From: Bacteroidota bacterium
GTDB lineage: Bacteria > Bacteroidota > Bacteroidia > Bacteroidales > DTGW01
NCBI GenBank assembly: GCA_029550865.1
Contig: JAKPGM010000057.1
Coordinates: 1-64,000, forward strand
DNA: 64,000 nucleotides
Direction of reading: 5' to 3'
In this document: piece after piece, positions 39,996 through 50,892 of the stretch
Layout of the letters: every line of letters starts with the position of its first letter
Position numbering within the stretch: position 1 is the stretch's first letter
Notes under the pieces: model-generated
Told to the model about the DNA's origin: nothing
Databases searched by the model: none
The model's input: only the letters and a program-made list of their open reading frames with translations
Position numbers and translations under genes: made by a program

Positions 39996-42410
39996 ATGGC
40001 CAAAAAGAAAAAAACAAAGGATAAGCTGGTAGAGGAAAACGAAAAGGATACCGTTGGACGACAGGAAAAATTCCGGGTAATAACGGGAATACTCCTGCTG
40101 TTTATTGCCCTATTTCTTTTTCTTTCTTTAATCTCTTACTTTTTTAGCTGGAAGAATGATCAAAGCTTTGCTAAACAGGACATAGGCTCCGAAGCAGTTG
40201 TTCATAACTGGGGTGGTAAACTTGGAGCTAAAATTGCCTACATACTTTTCGAACGTACTTTTGGAATTTCCTGCCTGGGAATACCATTACTATTGCTGAT
40301 TATTGGATTAAAGTTTCTAGGCTATAAAAAATTTTCATTAAAGCGAACATTAATCATTATCCCCATTGGTGTCCTGCTTTTTTCGATATCGTTGGGATAT
40401 TTTCTAGGCGACATGGAAGGTTTTTTGGGCAGTGGTTTGGGGGGAGCCATGGGTTACTATGTTTCGCACCAATGGCTCAATGAACTTTTGGGTAAAGCAG
40501 GTGCAGGATTACTGGTAGTATTTATTCTTATTCTATATTTTACACTTTCCTCTGCAGCATTTTCCCGTTGGTTTACCCATCATGTACTTTTACTTTTCAA
40601 AACACGTCCGCAACAAATTACAGCGACCGATGGAACCACTGAAGTGAATCAATCCAATACACCCGTTACAGAATCATTTACCGAAGATGTTACTCGTCAA
40701 ATATCTGGTGAGGGGCTGGAAATAGTGTTCCATCATGCCGATGGAGAAGAACCCTCTCATGACAAAGATGAATCAATGCCAACCACCAACGATCATGATG
40801 ATGTCAATGAATCTGAAGACGAGGAAATAGAAATGGAAATTGAAGAAAATGAAAGCGACGAATCGGCCCCCGACGAGGTAGCACGTTTGTTATCAGAGCT
40901 TGGTCCGTACGATCCAAAAATAGATTTGCCTCGCTACCAATATCCTACCATCGACTTACTCGAAGATCATAAATCGGGCAACCCGGAAGTTACGCAGGAA
41001 GAACTCATTAGCAACAAAAATAAGATTGTTGAAACGCTAAAAAATTATAAGATAGAAATTTCGCATATCAAGGCTACCATAGGTCCTACGGTAACCCTGT
41101 ACGAAATCATCCCTGCCCCAGGTATTCGCATATCCAAAATAAAAAGTCTGGAAGACGATATTGCCTTAAGCCTTGCTGCGCTGGGTATCCGCATCATTGC
41201 ACCTATTCCCGGCAAGGGGACCATCGGTATTGAGGTTCCCAATCGTAATCCCGAGGTTGTTTCGATGCGTTCGGTAATTTCGAACAAGCGATTCCTCGAA
41301 TCCAACGCCGATCTGGCTATTGTATTGGGCAAAACCATTTCGAACGAGACCTATGTGGTCGATCTGGCTAAAATGCCTCACCTACTGGTAGCGGGGGCAA
41401 CCGGTCAGGGTAAATCAGTAGGTTTGAATGCTATCATCACCTCGCTGCTTTATAAAAAGCACCCCAGCGAAATTAAGTTTGTACTGATTGATCCGAAGAA
41501 AGTAGAGCTAACCCCCTACGCCCGGCTCGAACGGCATTTTCTGGCAAAACTGCCCAATACCGAAGAGCCCATCATCACCGACACCCAGAAAGTCATCTAT
41601 ACCCTTAATTCTCTTACCGTAGAGATGGATACCCGTTACGAACTTCTTAAAAAAGCCCATGTACGAAACATCAAGGAGTATAATGCAAAATTCAAAGAAC
41701 GTCGACTCAATCCAGAGCATGGACATCGATTTTTACCTTACATTATTTTGGTCATCGACGAATTTGCTGACCTTATCATGACTGCTGGACGTGAAGTGGA
41801 AACGCCAATAGCGCGTTTGGCACAACTTGCCCGTGCTGTAGGTATCCATCTAATTATAGCTACTCAACGTCCTACCACTAACATCATTACCGGCGTAATA
41901 AAGGCCAACTTTCCTGCGCGTATAGCCTTTCGCGTTACTTCGATGATCGACTCACGCACCATACTCGATGCCCCTGGGGCCAACCAATTGGTTGGACGCG
42001 GCGACATGCTTGTTTCCACTGGTGGCGACCTCATTCGCGTGCAATGTGCTTTTATCGATACTCCAGAAATTGAACGCATCGTCGATTTTATCAGCCAACA
42101 ACAGGGCTACCCTTCGGCCTTTATCCTCCCCGAAGCTCCCTCGGAAAACGGTGAAGCATTGGCCGATATCGACCTAAATGTGCGGGATAGCCTATTTGAA
42201 GAAGCTGCGCGACTTGTGGTACTGCACCAACAAGGTTCAACTTCGCTTATTCAGCGAAAATTCTCCATTGGATACAACCGTGCAGGACGAATTATGGACC
42301 AACTCGAAAAAGCAGGAATCGTGGGACCTGCCGAGGGAAGCAAACCCCGTCAGGTGCTCATCGTCGATGAACACTCCCTTGAACAACTGTTGCAACAACT
42401 AAATAAATAA
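39996..42410 (+). CDS. ftsK: DNA translocase FtsK/SpoIIIE
   Basis: N-terminal TM segments, acidic linker, 'PHLLVAGATGQGKSVGLNAIITSLLYKKHPSEIKFVLIDPKKVELTPY', 'VIDEFADLIMTAGREVE', C-terminal gamma-like winged helix 'STSLIQRKFSIGYNRAGRIMDQLE'. Confidence 0.97.
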   Translation: MAKKKKTKDKLVEENEKDTVGRQEKFRVITGILLLFIALFLFLSLISYFFSWKNDQSFAKQDIGSEAVVHNWGGKLGAKIAYILFERTFGISCLGIPLLLLIIGLKFLGYKKFSLKRTLIIIPIGVLLFSISLGYFLGDMEGFLGSGLGGAMGYYVSHQWLNELLGKAGAGLLVVFILILYFTLSSAAFSRWFTHHVLLLFKTRPQQITATDGTTEVNQSNTPVTESFTEDVTRQISGEGLEIVFHHADGEEPSHDKDESMPTTNDHDDVNESEDEEIEMEIEENESDESAPDEVARLLSELGPYDPKIDLPRYQYPTIDLLEDHKSGNPEVTQEELISNKNKIVETLKNYKIEISHIKATIGPTVTLYEIIPAPGIRISKIKSLEDDIALSLAALGIRIIAPIPGKGTIGIEVPNRNPEVVSMRSVISNKRFLESNADLAIVLGKTISNETYVVDLAKMPHLLVAGATGQGKSVGLNAIITSLLYKKHPSEIKFVLIDPKKVELTPYARLERHFLAKLPNTEEPIITDTQKVIYTLNSLTVEMDTRYELLKKAHVRNIKEYNAKFKERRLNPEHGHRFLPYIILVIDEFADLIMTAGREVETPIARLAQLARAVGIHLIIATQRPTTNIITGVIKANFPARIAFRVTSMIDSRTILDAPGANQLVGRGDMLVSTGGDLIRVQCAFIDTPEIERIVDFISQQQGYPSAFILPEAPSENGEALADIDLNVRDSLFEEAARLVVLHQQGSTSLIQRKFSIGYNRAGRIMDQLEKAGIVGPAEGSKPRQVLIVDEHSLEQLLQQLNK

Positions 42411-42418
42411 TGATACCC

Positions 42419-43069
42419 ATGAAAGTTTTACTCATCACACTACTATTCCTCGCCCCTATTTTTCAGAAAAACGTTCAAGACCCCGAAGCAAGGCAAATTC
42501 TTGATATGTTCTCGAAGAAAGCCAAAAATGCTGCAAGCTTGAAGATAAATTTTACTTTTATTACCGAAAATCACCAGGATAACACCAGCCAACAAACAAA
42601 AGGGGAACTCTGGATTAAGGGCGATAAGTATAAGCTGGTACTCGATAAAACCGTAACCTATTTCGACGGGAAAAACCTTTACACTTATATGCCTCAGGCT
42701 AAAGAAGTTACCATATCAAAACCATCCGACAAAGACGATGACATGTTTCTAAAAAATCCTTCAAAAATTTTTACCCTTTATCAGCAAAATTTTAAATTTC
42801 GTTATCTGGGGCAAACCACTTACAATCGCTACAATTGCCATGAGGTTGATTTATATCCATTTGATATCAACAAAAAGTACAGCATTATCAAGTTATTGAT
42901 TCAGGAAGACGAGTATCGACTGGTTGCCGCCAAAATGATTATGAAATCGGGGATACACTATATTTTTTATGTCGACAAGTTTGACAGTTCGGCTCGTCTT
43001 TCCGATAGCGAATTTACCTTTGATGTCAAAGCGCATAAGGATGTCGAGGTAGTTGATTTACGCAAATAA
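42419..43069 (+). CDS. LolA-like outer membrane lipoprotein carrier protein
   Basis: 'DPEARQILDMFSKKAKNAASLKINFTFITENHQDNTSQQTKGELWIKGDKYKLVL...TYFDGKNLYTYMPQAKEVTI'. Immediately after ftsK. Confidence 0.85.
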   Translation: MKVLLITLLFLAPIFQKNVQDPEARQILDMFSKKAKNAASLKINFTFITENHQDNTSQQTKGELWIKGDKYKLVLDKTVTYFDGKNLYTYMPQAKEVTISKPSDKDDDMFLKNPSKIFTLYQQNFKFRYLGQTTYNRYNCHEVDLYPFDINKKYSIIKLLIQEDEYRLVAAKMIMKSGIHYIFYVDKFDSSARLSDSEFTFDVKAHKDVEVVDLRK

Positions 43070-43102
43070 CTGTAATTTTGCCTATGCGAAAACATTGAAC
43101 CG

Positions 43103-44761
43103 ATGCTCAAGTCGCTTACCATACAAAATTATGCGTTAATAGATTCGCTGCACATTGAACTTGGCGAAGGTTTTTCCACCATAACGGGCGAAACGGGTGC
43201 CGGTAAATCGATTTTGCTGGGAGCGCTTTCGTTGTTGGTGGGTCAACGAGCGGATACGGATGCCTTACTTGATAAAAATCGTAAGTGCATTGTTGAAGCT
43301 ACGTTTGACATCAGTCCCTACCACCTCGAGACTTTCTTTGAACAAAATGAAATTGATTATGCCCAGCTTGCAATTATCCGACGAGAGATTCTTGAAACCG
43401 GACGTTCAAGAGCTTTTGTTAACGATACACCCGTTAACTTAAGCGTTCTCAAAGAACTGGGTGAAAAATTAATTGACATTCATTCCCAACACCAAAATTC
43501 CTATCTGACTGAATGGGGATTTCAACTGAAGGTACTGGACATCATTGCTGGCAATCAGGCATTACTTCAGCAGTACCGCGAATCGTTCCGTCGGTATCAT
43601 GAATTAAAAAAAGAGCTGACTGAGTTGATAGCGCTATCGGAGAAAGGGCAACAGGAGCTTGATTACCTTCAACACCAATTCAATGAACTGGAACAGGCAA
43701 AACTTCGTCAGGGCGAACAACAGGAGCTGGAAGACGAAGTGAAATTACTGAGCAATGCTGAAGAAATAAAGCAGTATCTTGGTTATGCAGTAGCTGCCCT
43801 TAACGCTGAAGAACGGGGTACGCTGATCCAACTCAAGGAAATTATCCACTACCTTACACGTATTAAAGGCCTTTTCCCTAAAACAGAGCCTTTGTTACAG
43901 CGCCTGGATGCCTTATATATTGAGGCGCGTGATATAGCAAATGAACTGGAACGCCTCGACGAGTCGGTGGAACTTGACCCCGAAAAACTTGAGACTGTAA
44001 GGCAAAGGCTCGACTACCTTTACACACTTTGCCAGAAACATCGTGTACAAAATGCCGACGCTCTGCTCGAACTACAACAACAGTTGGGTGAAAGACTAAA
44101 AAATATTCAGTCTTTTGGCGAAGCAATTGAAAAAGTTCGCCAGCAGCATGAAGAGGAAACGCGTCGGTTAACCGAAATAGCAGAACAGCTACGTGCAAAC
44201 CGACAAAAAATTGTTCCAGCCTTTGAAGAAGAAATCATGCAGATATTACGCCAGCTGGGTATGCCACATGCCGTTTTTTCGGTTGCTTTTGAGCAGCTAC
44301 CCGAGTTTCATACAACAGGACTCGACGCAGTAACGTATCTATTCTCGGCCAATCGTCAAATTCCACCTCAGGACATTGCCAAGGTAGCATCGGGGGGTGA
44401 AATTTCACGGGTTATGCTTGCCTTAAAATCGGTTATTGCCCGGTCGTTGGCGATGCCTACCATCATTTTTGACGAAATAGATACCGGAGTATCGGGTGAG
44501 ATTGCCGATAAAATGGGGCAAATCATGAAATCTATGGCAGCTCACATGCAAGTAATCAGCATCACACACCTACCGCAGGTAGCTGCAAAAGGAAAAAATC
44601 ATTACCTGGTTTACAAGTCCGACAGCGAAAAAGGCACCCACACGCAAATCAAGCTTCTTTCACCCGATGAAAGGGTAATGGAAATAGCTAAAATGCTTAG
44701 TGGAAAAGAAATATCCGAAGCAGCGGTCGATAATGCACGTGTATTACTACAAACTGAGTAA
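43103..44761 (+). CDS. recN: DNA repair protein RecN
   Basis: 'MLKSLTIQNYALIDSLHIELGEGFSTITGETGAGKSILLGALSLLVGQRAD', 'ASGGEISRVMLALKSVIA', 'TIIFDEIDTGVSGEIADKMG'. Confidence 0.97.
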   Translation: MLKSLTIQNYALIDSLHIELGEGFSTITGETGAGKSILLGALSLLVGQRADTDALLDKNRKCIVEATFDISPYHLETFFEQNEIDYAQLAIIRREILETGRSRAFVNDTPVNLSVLKELGEKLIDIHSQHQNSYLTEWGFQLKVLDIIAGNQALLQQYRESFRRYHELKKELTELIALSEKGQQELDYLQHQFNELEQAKLRQGEQQELEDEVKLLSNAEEIKQYLGYAVAALNAEERGTLIQLKEIIHYLTRIKGLFPKTEPLLQRLDALYIEARDIANELERLDESVELDPEKLETVRQRLDYLYTLCQKHRVQNADALLELQQQLGERLKNIQSFGEAIEKVRQQHEEETRRLTEIAEQLRANRQKIVPAFEEEIMQILRQLGMPHAVFSVAFEQLPEFHTTGLDAVTYLFSANRQIPPQDIAKVASGGEISRVMLALKSVIARSLAMPTIIFDEIDTGVSGEIADKMGQIMKSMAAHMQVISITHLPQVAAKGKNHYLVYKSDSEKGTHTQIKLLSPDERVMEIAKMLSGKEISEAAVDNARVLLQTE

Positions 44762-44776
44762 ATTTTTCAATTTTTC

Positions 44777-44808
44777 TTTGGCCATAATAATAAGAAGCAC
44801 TATCTTTG
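44777..44808 (+). promoter_or_regulatory. Bacteroidota-type sigma-70 promoter (TTTG-N20-TATCTTTG) for tRNA-Arg
   Basis: TTTG at 44777-44780, 20-nt spacer, TATCTTTG at 44801-44808, 20 nt before the tRNA. Confidence 0.7.
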
Positions 44809-44828
44809 CAATCCGAAAAAAATATTTT

Positions 44829-44902
44829 GGCTCCGTAGCTTAACTGAATAGAGCATCTGACTACGGATCAGAAGGTTGGGGGTTTGAGTCCCTCCGGAGT
44901 CA
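44829..44902 (+). tRNA. tRNA-Arg (anticodon ACG)
   Basis: Acceptor GGCTCCG/CGGAGTC, anticodon arm TCTGA-CTACGGA-TCAGA (ACG), T arm GGGGG-TTTGAGT-CCCTC, discriminator A; CCA not encoded. Confidence 0.93.
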
Positions 44903-44914
44903 CTCAAAAATTGA

Positions 44915-44948
44915 AGGGTTTAGTAAAAAGTACTAAACCCTTTTTTTA
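44915..44948 (+). terminator. Rho-independent terminator after tRNA-Arg
   Basis: AGGGTTTAGTA-AAAAG-TACTAAACCCT followed by a T-run: 11-bp perfect stem. Confidence 0.9.
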
Positions 44949-44958
44949 TTCTTTAAAA

Positions 44959-44985
44959 TCGGAGTGAGCTTTTAACTCACCCCGA
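44959..44985 (-). terminator. Hairpin downstream of the TonB receptor gene, possible terminator
   Basis: TCGGAGTGAG...CTCACCCCGA (one mismatch), followed on the minus strand by TTTTAAAG. Confidence 0.5.
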
Positions 44986-45004
44986 TGAGAAATTTCCCTG
45001 TTGA

Positions 45005-46963
45005 TCAGAAATTAAATTTTACCCCCCCTGCCATCCATCTTCCAGGCATTTCGGCGCCCACAAAATCGGAATATTGCATATCAAAAACATTGTGAACGGA
45101 TAGGTTGATAAAAAGGTTATTCTTCAACACAGGATAATCGAGAGAGGTATTCCATACGGCATACGATTTTTTAAGATACCGGTCGATAGTAGCCACATAT
45201 TGCGAGGATTCGCGCACCCTGTAATTGCCCGTCAGGTTAAGTAATGCCTTAAATACCTTTAACGAAAGAGAGGTGCTAATCAAATGTTTGCTATGCAATA
45301 GAAGATACAATGGCTGAGCATTTGAATTGACATCGATGTCGACATAAGAATACCCAACGGTAAACTGCGATTGAATATTAGAGGAAAAACGCAGGTGATA
45401 GTTCAGGCGGGTATCCAGGCCAAGTGTATTTACCTTGCTATTGTTAAAAGCACGCCAATAGTTGGCATCGGGTGTCAGGTTAGTTAAATCGGTAATGGTA
45501 TTGGAATTAACAGCAATGTAATCGATCTGGTTTTTGGTTTGACGGTAAAAGAGCGTAGTGGAGAACCACAGGGCTGGTAAAATTCGAATATCAGTCCCTG
45601 CCTCATAATTCCATGCCGACTCAGCTTTAAGCTGTGGATTACCTAACCGATTGTTTGGGTTGACATGAGTTGCAAAATTATTGTAATACAATTCTGTATA
45701 ATCGGGTATTCGAAGCGCCTTACCGGCCGCCAATCGAAGGTTAACCTTTTTTGAAGCAGCATAGCTCAAGCTCAACTGAGGCAGCAAATAAAACTTGTTC
45801 CATTCGTCATAATCAGCACGTAATGATGGGTTGATAACCACCTTCGACACTGGTTTATACGATACAAGTAAAAACAATGCACCATGCCAAAGATTATGAT
45901 TACCTCTGTTGTTGCTTTCAATAGCCCGTTGATTGTATTCGGCACCCATTAATGCGGTAAACTTGTCCGAAAAGGTCAATTGGTGGGTTAAACGGGCGAG
46001 ACCATATGTAGTTTTGTTGTTGGCCGTGCTACTGCTATTAAACACAAACTTGTCGTCGGTAGCCATATAACTACCTGAGAGCACGGTTTTATGTATTCCC
46101 GCCTCGTGCACCAGTTGCAAATGATGTCGATTGCGGTTGACAGTTTCAAAAGCACTATCAAAACGTGAAGTACTATAATACCACTGCGCATTAAAATCGC
46201 GATAATCGTAACCATAGCGGTAGGCGACAGAGGTATTTGGGGAAAGCTGATAGGCCAGCGAACCCGAGTAAGTCTGATTGTTAAAAAAATTTTTTCGACC
46301 CGACAACAGTGGATTGCCATCGGATTTATTGATAAGCGCGCCCGCACTTACTGCCAGTTTGTCCCAAACTTTATAAATACCGGGGTCGGCAGATATTAAA
46401 TTGTATTCACCATACAAAATTTTACTGGTAGCATCGAATTGGTTTTGAGGAAGCTTTCGGGCAAATGTTTTAGTCACAATATTAACCACGCCCCCCATAG
46501 CATCCGGTCCAAATTCGGAGGAGGCTGGACCATAAATTACTTCGATACGATCAATTTCGGAAGTTGTTAAAGGAATGTTACTGTTGAAATGCCCAGTAAC
46601 AGGGTCGTTGATTTTGTGCCCATCGATGAGCACGAGCATCTGGCTGAAATTAGCGCCACGAAGGCTGAAGTCGGCCTGGGTACCAAAAGCCCCACGCGAT
46701 TGGGTTTCGATGTTGGGTAGGTAACGTAATAGCTCATCTATACTACTTACAGGAGCCAGCTGTAACTGGGCAGCAGTAACAATTTCGACCTGACGTCCTA
46801 GCTCAGCACTCTTTAACTCAAGCAGCGATGCCTGGACTGTTACCTCATCAATGGCTGTTACTTTACTCTGGGTAGTGTCAACTTCCTGTGCCCTTCCCTG
46901 TTTGGGCGAGGTTACCAACGAATAAGCCAATGCCAGCGTACAGATTTTAATTACCCGATGCAT
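45005..46963 (-). CDS. TonB-dependent outer membrane receptor (BtuB/colicin-receptor-like)
   Basis: Plug motifs 'DEVTVQAS', 'SIDELLRYLPNIETQSRGAFGTQADFSLRGANFSQMLVLIDGHKINDPVTGHFNSNIPLTTSEIDRIEVIYGPASSEFGPDAMGGVVNIVTK'. Start probably MHRVIKICTLALAYS. Confidence 0.9.
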   Translation of the reverse strand: MHRVIKICTLALAYSLVTSPKQGRAQEVDTTQSKVTAIDEVTVQASLLELKSAELGRQVEIVTAAQLQLAPVSSIDELLRYLPNIETQSRGAFGTQADFSLRGANFSQMLVLIDGHKINDPVTGHFNSNIPLTTSEIDRIEVIYGPASSEFGPDAMGGVVNIVTKTFARKLPQNQFDATSKILYGEYNLISADPGIYKVWDKLAVSAGALINKSDGNPLLSGRKNFFNNQTYSGSLAYQLSPNTSVAYRYGYDYRDFNAQWYYSTSRFDSAFETVNRNRHHLQLVHEAGIHKTVLSGSYMATDDKFVFNSSSTANNKTTYGLARLTHQLTFSDKFTALMGAEYNQRAIESNNRGNHNLWHGALFLLVSYKPVSKVVINPSLRADYDEWNKFYLLPQLSLSYAASKKVNLRLAAGKALRIPDYTELYYNNFATHVNPNNRLGNPQLKAESAWNYEAGTDIRILPALWFSTTLFYRQTKNQIDYIAVNSNTITDLTNLTPDANYWRAFNNSKVNTLGLDTRLNYHLRFSSNIQSQFTVGYSYVDIDVNSNAQPLYLLLHSKHLISTSLSLKVFKALLNLTGNYRVRESSQYVATIDRYLKKSYAVWNTSLDYPVLKNNLFINLSVHNVFDMQYSDFVGAEMPGRWMAGGVKFNF

Positions 46964-47164
46964 GCTGTTAAATACAGCAAACTTTTTATTGGTCCATTGT
47001 CTGAAATGAACCAACCGAACCGAAAATTTTAATCTTTGTCTCATAAAATTTAATTTTTAGTTAAACACCGGGCGAAACTAAAAAAAATATTTTTTTGTAC
47101 AGTAAAACGTTAATTTATTAAAGACTTTTTTGTCTTAAAATTATTTGATAAACTTGCAAGTAAA

Positions 47165-48427
47165 TTGTTTCATCTTGTTATGACAAACGAAAGAACGATA
47201 TGGCAAAAACCCTGGAGCTATAAAGAAGGATTTACCATTGCAGCAGGAATACTGCTTATAGGTTTATTGCTCAATGAATTTACCACCCTTCATTTTCAGC
47301 TACCCCAATGGCCTTGGAATATCATTTTGGGCTTAATCTATTTATCTATTTTGTTACTGGCTAAGTTTGTTTTCGGACGAACATACTTTGTTCAATGGCT
47401 TTCGTCGTTACCAGCTGCTATCAGTGCCATTTTACTTTTTCTGCTGGTAGTATTGACCATGGGTTTAATACCCCAGCAAGAGATACATGCGGCTACACCA
47501 TACCTCTTCGATTTGAACACCCTGAAAAACAGCTGGCTTTTCTTTCTTTGTCTGATATATTTACTCACTGTACTTGGCTTAACCATTTTTCGCAGAATTT
47601 ATCCATTTACAGTACGTAACATTGCTTTTACGCTGCAACATGGAGGTTTATGGATTTTGGCCTTTACTGCAGGATTGGCTTCGGCCGATGTAGAGCGTTA
47701 CCAGATACCTGTTTACGAAAATCAAACGGTGGAGTATGGTTACAGTGTCCAGGGACATACCATCCAGTTCCCGTTTAAAATTCATCTGATCGATTTCTCT
47801 ATCGATGAGTTCCCAGCAAAACTCGCTGTAGTGGATGCCAAAACCAATGATATCGACCAGAGCGACCGCAATAATCTGAGTCTTATCACCGAAGGGCTTA
47901 CCGTTAACATTCGACATTTTACCATAAAAGTGCTAAAATATTATCCTTCGGCACTTGAGCAAGGGGATACAACGTATGTCCCTTCAAAGGATTCCTTAAG
48001 TGGGCAGGCTGCTTTTCTGGAAATAACCGACCGCCGTAATGGAAAAGTACATACAGGGTGGATAAGCAGTGGCAGCCCATTATTCGCTGCATCGTACATT
48101 CAAATCGACGATTATTATATTGCCATGACCATACCGCAACCCAAAAAATTCAGCTCAACAGTAAAAATACTGATGCCCGATCGTCAAGCGCAGGTGTATC
48201 GAATTGCAGTAAACCAACCTATCCGCATAGCAGGATGGAAGCTATATCAAATTGGCTACGATGAAAATATGGGCAAATACTCAAAACTGAGTGTACTGGA
48301 AGCAGTAAGGGACCCCTGGCTACCCTTCGTTTATGTGGGTATCATACTACTTATGCTGGGTACATCCTATCTATTCTGGAAGGGCAATCAAATTAATGTA
48401 AAAGAAGAAGACCATGAGTTGGCATGA
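47165..48427 (+). CDS. ResB-like cytochrome c biogenesis membrane protein
   Basis: TM segments plus periplasmic region 'QTVEYGYSVQGHTIQFPFKIHLIDFSIDEFP...YRIAVNQPIRIAGWKLYQIGYDE'; overlaps ccsA by 14 bp. Confidence 0.75.
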   Translation: MFHLVMTNERTIWQKPWSYKEGFTIAAGILLIGLLLNEFTTLHFQLPQWPWNIILGLIYLSILLLAKFVFGRTYFVQWLSSLPAAISAILLFLLVVLTMGLIPQQEIHAATPYLFDLNTLKNSWLFFLCLIYLLTVLGLTIFRRIYPFTVRNIAFTLQHGGLWILAFTAGLASADVERYQIPVYENQTVEYGYSVQGHTIQFPFKIHLIDFSIDEFPAKLAVVDAKTNDIDQSDRNNLSLITEGLTVNIRHFTIKVLKYYPSALEQGDTTYVPSKDSLSGQAAFLEITDRRNGKVHTGWISSGSPLFAASYIQIDDYYIAMTIPQPKKFSSTVKILMPDRQAQVYRIAVNQPIRIAGWKLYQIGYDENMGKYSKLSVLEAVRDPWLPFVYVGIILLMLGTSYLFWKGNQINVKEEDHELA

Positions 48428-49214
48428 ATATACCTATATAGCAATTTTTTGCATCATTGCCTTTGTAACTGGTAGCGCCCTGATTTTTATGCCCAAAAAA
48501 CAAAAATGGGGTGATATCTTAATTTTACTAGGCATCGTAGCGATTGCGTTTTTCATTGTTTCGTTCTGGGTGTTTCTTACACGTCCGCCACTGAGAACAT
48601 TAGGCGAGACGCGGCTATGGTACACTTTTTTTATCTCACTGGCCGGCTTCATTACCTATAAACGGTGGAAGCAAAGATGGATTGCTGCCTATAGTAATGC
48701 ATTTGCTATTTTATTTATCCTGCTTAATTTACTCAATCCCGAATCGCACGACAAAACATTGATGCCAGCCTTACAAAGTCCGTTCTTTCCACCCCATGTA
48801 ATTGTCTACCTGCTTGGTTATTCCATCTCAGGAGCATCGTCGCTGGTAGCCATTCGCGGATTAGTATTGCATCTGCGCAAAGCTGATGAAGAAAAACTAA
48901 AAAACCTGCTTCCCCTGGCCGATACTTTAGTTTACACAGGATTTTCTTTTTTAACTTTTGGCTTATTATTAGGAGCACTCTGGGCAAAAGAAGCCTGGGG
49001 GCATTACTGGACATGGGATCCTAAGGAAACGTGGGCACTCATTACCTGGCTGGCCTACCTGCTTTACATACACGTTAGACAACACAAAACTCAGAATTAT
49101 AAGCTTGCTTACCAAATCCTTGCGGTATCATTTATTTTATTGCTTGTAGCATGGTTTGGTGTAAATTATTTACCGGCTGCCCAAAGTAGTGTACACGTAT
49201 ATTCACGTCAATAA
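48414..49214 (+). CDS. ccsA: Cytochrome c assembly protein CcsA
   Basis: WWD-type motif 'LLGALWAKEAWGHYWTWDPKETWALITWLAYLLYIHVR'. Confidence 0.9.
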   Translation: MSWHEYTYIAIFCIIAFVTGSALIFMPKKQKWGDILILLGIVAIAFFIVSFWVFLTRPPLRTLGETRLWYTFFISLAGFITYKRWKQRWIAAYSNAFAILFILLNLLNPESHDKTLMPALQSPFFPPHVIVYLLGYSISGASSLVAIRGLVLHLRKADEEKLKNLLPLADTLVYTGFSFLTFGLLLGALWAKEAWGHYWTWDPKETWALITWLAYLLYIHVRQHKTQNYKLAYQILAVSFILLLVAWFGVNYLPAAQSSVHVYSRQ

Positions 49215-49436
49215 ACAATTGATTATCAGCCACCTGAATCTTTTTATAGACCAGTGGCAATTTGTTTATTTAAAAAACATTACATTTGCAAAACAAAAGT
49301 GGAAAGATTTGTGTCTGATTGCAACCACGGTAAAAAATGCTAAAATGACAGCGAAGCTGCATTTTTTTATCCACTGTAATCAAACCATTTACCCCTTTCC
49401 CTGTTTTTTAAGTTTAAAAATCTAAAATTTGGAGTT

Positions 49437-50756
49437 ATGGGATATTTATTTACGTCGGAATCGGTTTCGGAGGGGCATCCCGACAAAGTAGCCGATCAGA
49501 TTTCAGATGCATTGCTCGATGAATTTCTTCGTGCTGATCCTAATTCGAAAGTAGCCTGTGAAACCCTGTGTACTACGGGTTTGGTTGTTCTCAGTGGAGA
49601 AGTCAAAACAGAAGCTTATGTTGATGTACAGCAAGTTACCCGTAGGGTCATCGAACGCATTGGGTATAACAAGGGCGAATACATGTTCGAGAGTAACTCT
49701 TGCGGAATAATTTCGAGTATACACGAGCAAAGCCCCGATATTCGAATGGGGGTAGTTCGCACCACCGAGGAAGAGCAGGGGGCAGGCGACCAGGGAATGA
49801 TGTTTGGTTACGCTACTAACGAAACAGAAAATTACATGCCGTTGCCCATTGAATTAGCCCATCGGTTGCTTCGAGAGCTATCGAAGATACGTCGAGAAGG
49901 AAAGGAAATGACTTATCTTCGTCCCGATGCTAAATCACAGGTTACCATTGAATACGACGACAACAATAAACCCCTTCGAGTACATACGATAGTAATCTCC
50001 ACCCAGCACGATGAGTTTGTCCTTCCCGATTCAGATTTACCCGATGCACGTCATGCGGCTGAAAAAAAGATGCAGCAAACCATTAAGGAAGACATTCAGA
50101 AAATTTTGATACCCCGTGTGGTAAGTCAACTATCACCAAGGCTACAAAAGCTATTCGATACCAACTATATACTGCATGTAAATCCAACGGGCAAATTTGT
50201 CATTGGTGGACCACATGGTGATACTGGACTTACAGGGCGCAAGATTATAGTCGATACCTATGGAGGCAAAGGTGCTCATGGGGGAGGTGCTTTTTCCGGA
50301 AAAGACTCATCAAAGGTCGACCGTTCGGCCGCCTACGCAGCACGTCATATTGCTAAAAATATGGTTGCTGCAGGTATTGCCGACGAAGTACTTATTCAGC
50401 TCGCGTATGCTATTGGTATTGCACAACCGGTAAGTTTGTTCGTTAATACCTATGGAACCGCAAAAGTTAAACTTACCGATGCGCAAATTGCCGAAAAAAT
50501 TTCCAAAATCTTCGACAACCGTCCTTACGCTATTGTCAAACGTTTTGGACTGAAAAATCCTATCTTCCTCGAAACAGCCGCATACGGACACTTTGGTCGT
50601 GAGTGTTTCGAAGATGAGGTCGAAGTTTTCTACAAGGACAACGAAACCTACACTATTCAGCAAAACGGCCACGAACGTATTTTTAAGAAGGTTAAATTTT
50701 TCGGTTGGGAAGAACTAAATTACGTCGATATTCTTAGAAAAGAATTTGGTTTATAA
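49437..50756 (+). CDS. metK: S-adenosylmethionine synthetase
   Basis: '[29 protein letters not shown]', '[16 protein letters not shown]', '[47 protein letters not shown]'. Confidence 0.98.
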   Translation: MGYLFTSESVSEGHPDKVADQISDALLDEFLRADPNSKVACETLCTTGLVVLSGEVKTEAYVDVQQVTRRVIERIGYNKGEYMFESNSCGIISSIHEQSPDIRMGVVRTTEEEQGAGDQGMMFGYATNETENYMPLPIELAHRLLRELSKIRREGKEMTYLRPDAKSQVTIEYDDNNKPLRVHTIVISTQHDEFVLPDSDLPDARHAAEKKMQQTIKEDIQKILIPRVVSQLSPRLQKLFDTNYILHVNPTGKFVIGGPHGDTGLTGRKIIVDTYGGKGAHGGGAFSGKDSSKVDRSAAYAARHIAKNMVAAGIADEVLIQLAYAIGIAQPVSLFVNTYGTAKVKLTDAQIAEKISKIFDNRPYAIVKRFGLKNPIFLETAAYGHFGRECFEDEVEVFYKDNETYTIQQNGHERIFKKVKFFGWEELNYVDILRKEFGL

Positions 50757-50765
50757 ACATGAATG

Positions 50766-50797
50766 ACCGGTTGGAAAGAATGCCAACCGGTTTTTTT
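50766..50797 (+). terminator. Rho-independent terminator after metK
   Basis: ACCGGTTGG...CCAACCGGT (9 bp) followed by a T-run. Confidence 0.88.
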
Positions 50798-50892
50798 ATC
50801 TTATTTTTATATCCAGAAACATTCAAAAATGTTTTCATTGTTTAAATTACTGCCAGAATTTACATTCAGTGTAAATTAAAAAATATCTTCGG

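Noticed and set aside
46964-47164. Cobalamin riboswitch upstream of the BtuB-like receptor
   Set aside because: Upstream region is short and AT-rich; no B12-box-like conserved sequence seen.
49215-49436. SAM riboswitch upstream of metK
   Set aside because: No recognisable S-box or SAM-II-type structure in the AT-rich leader; only a TACATTTG -7-like motif with a short spacer.
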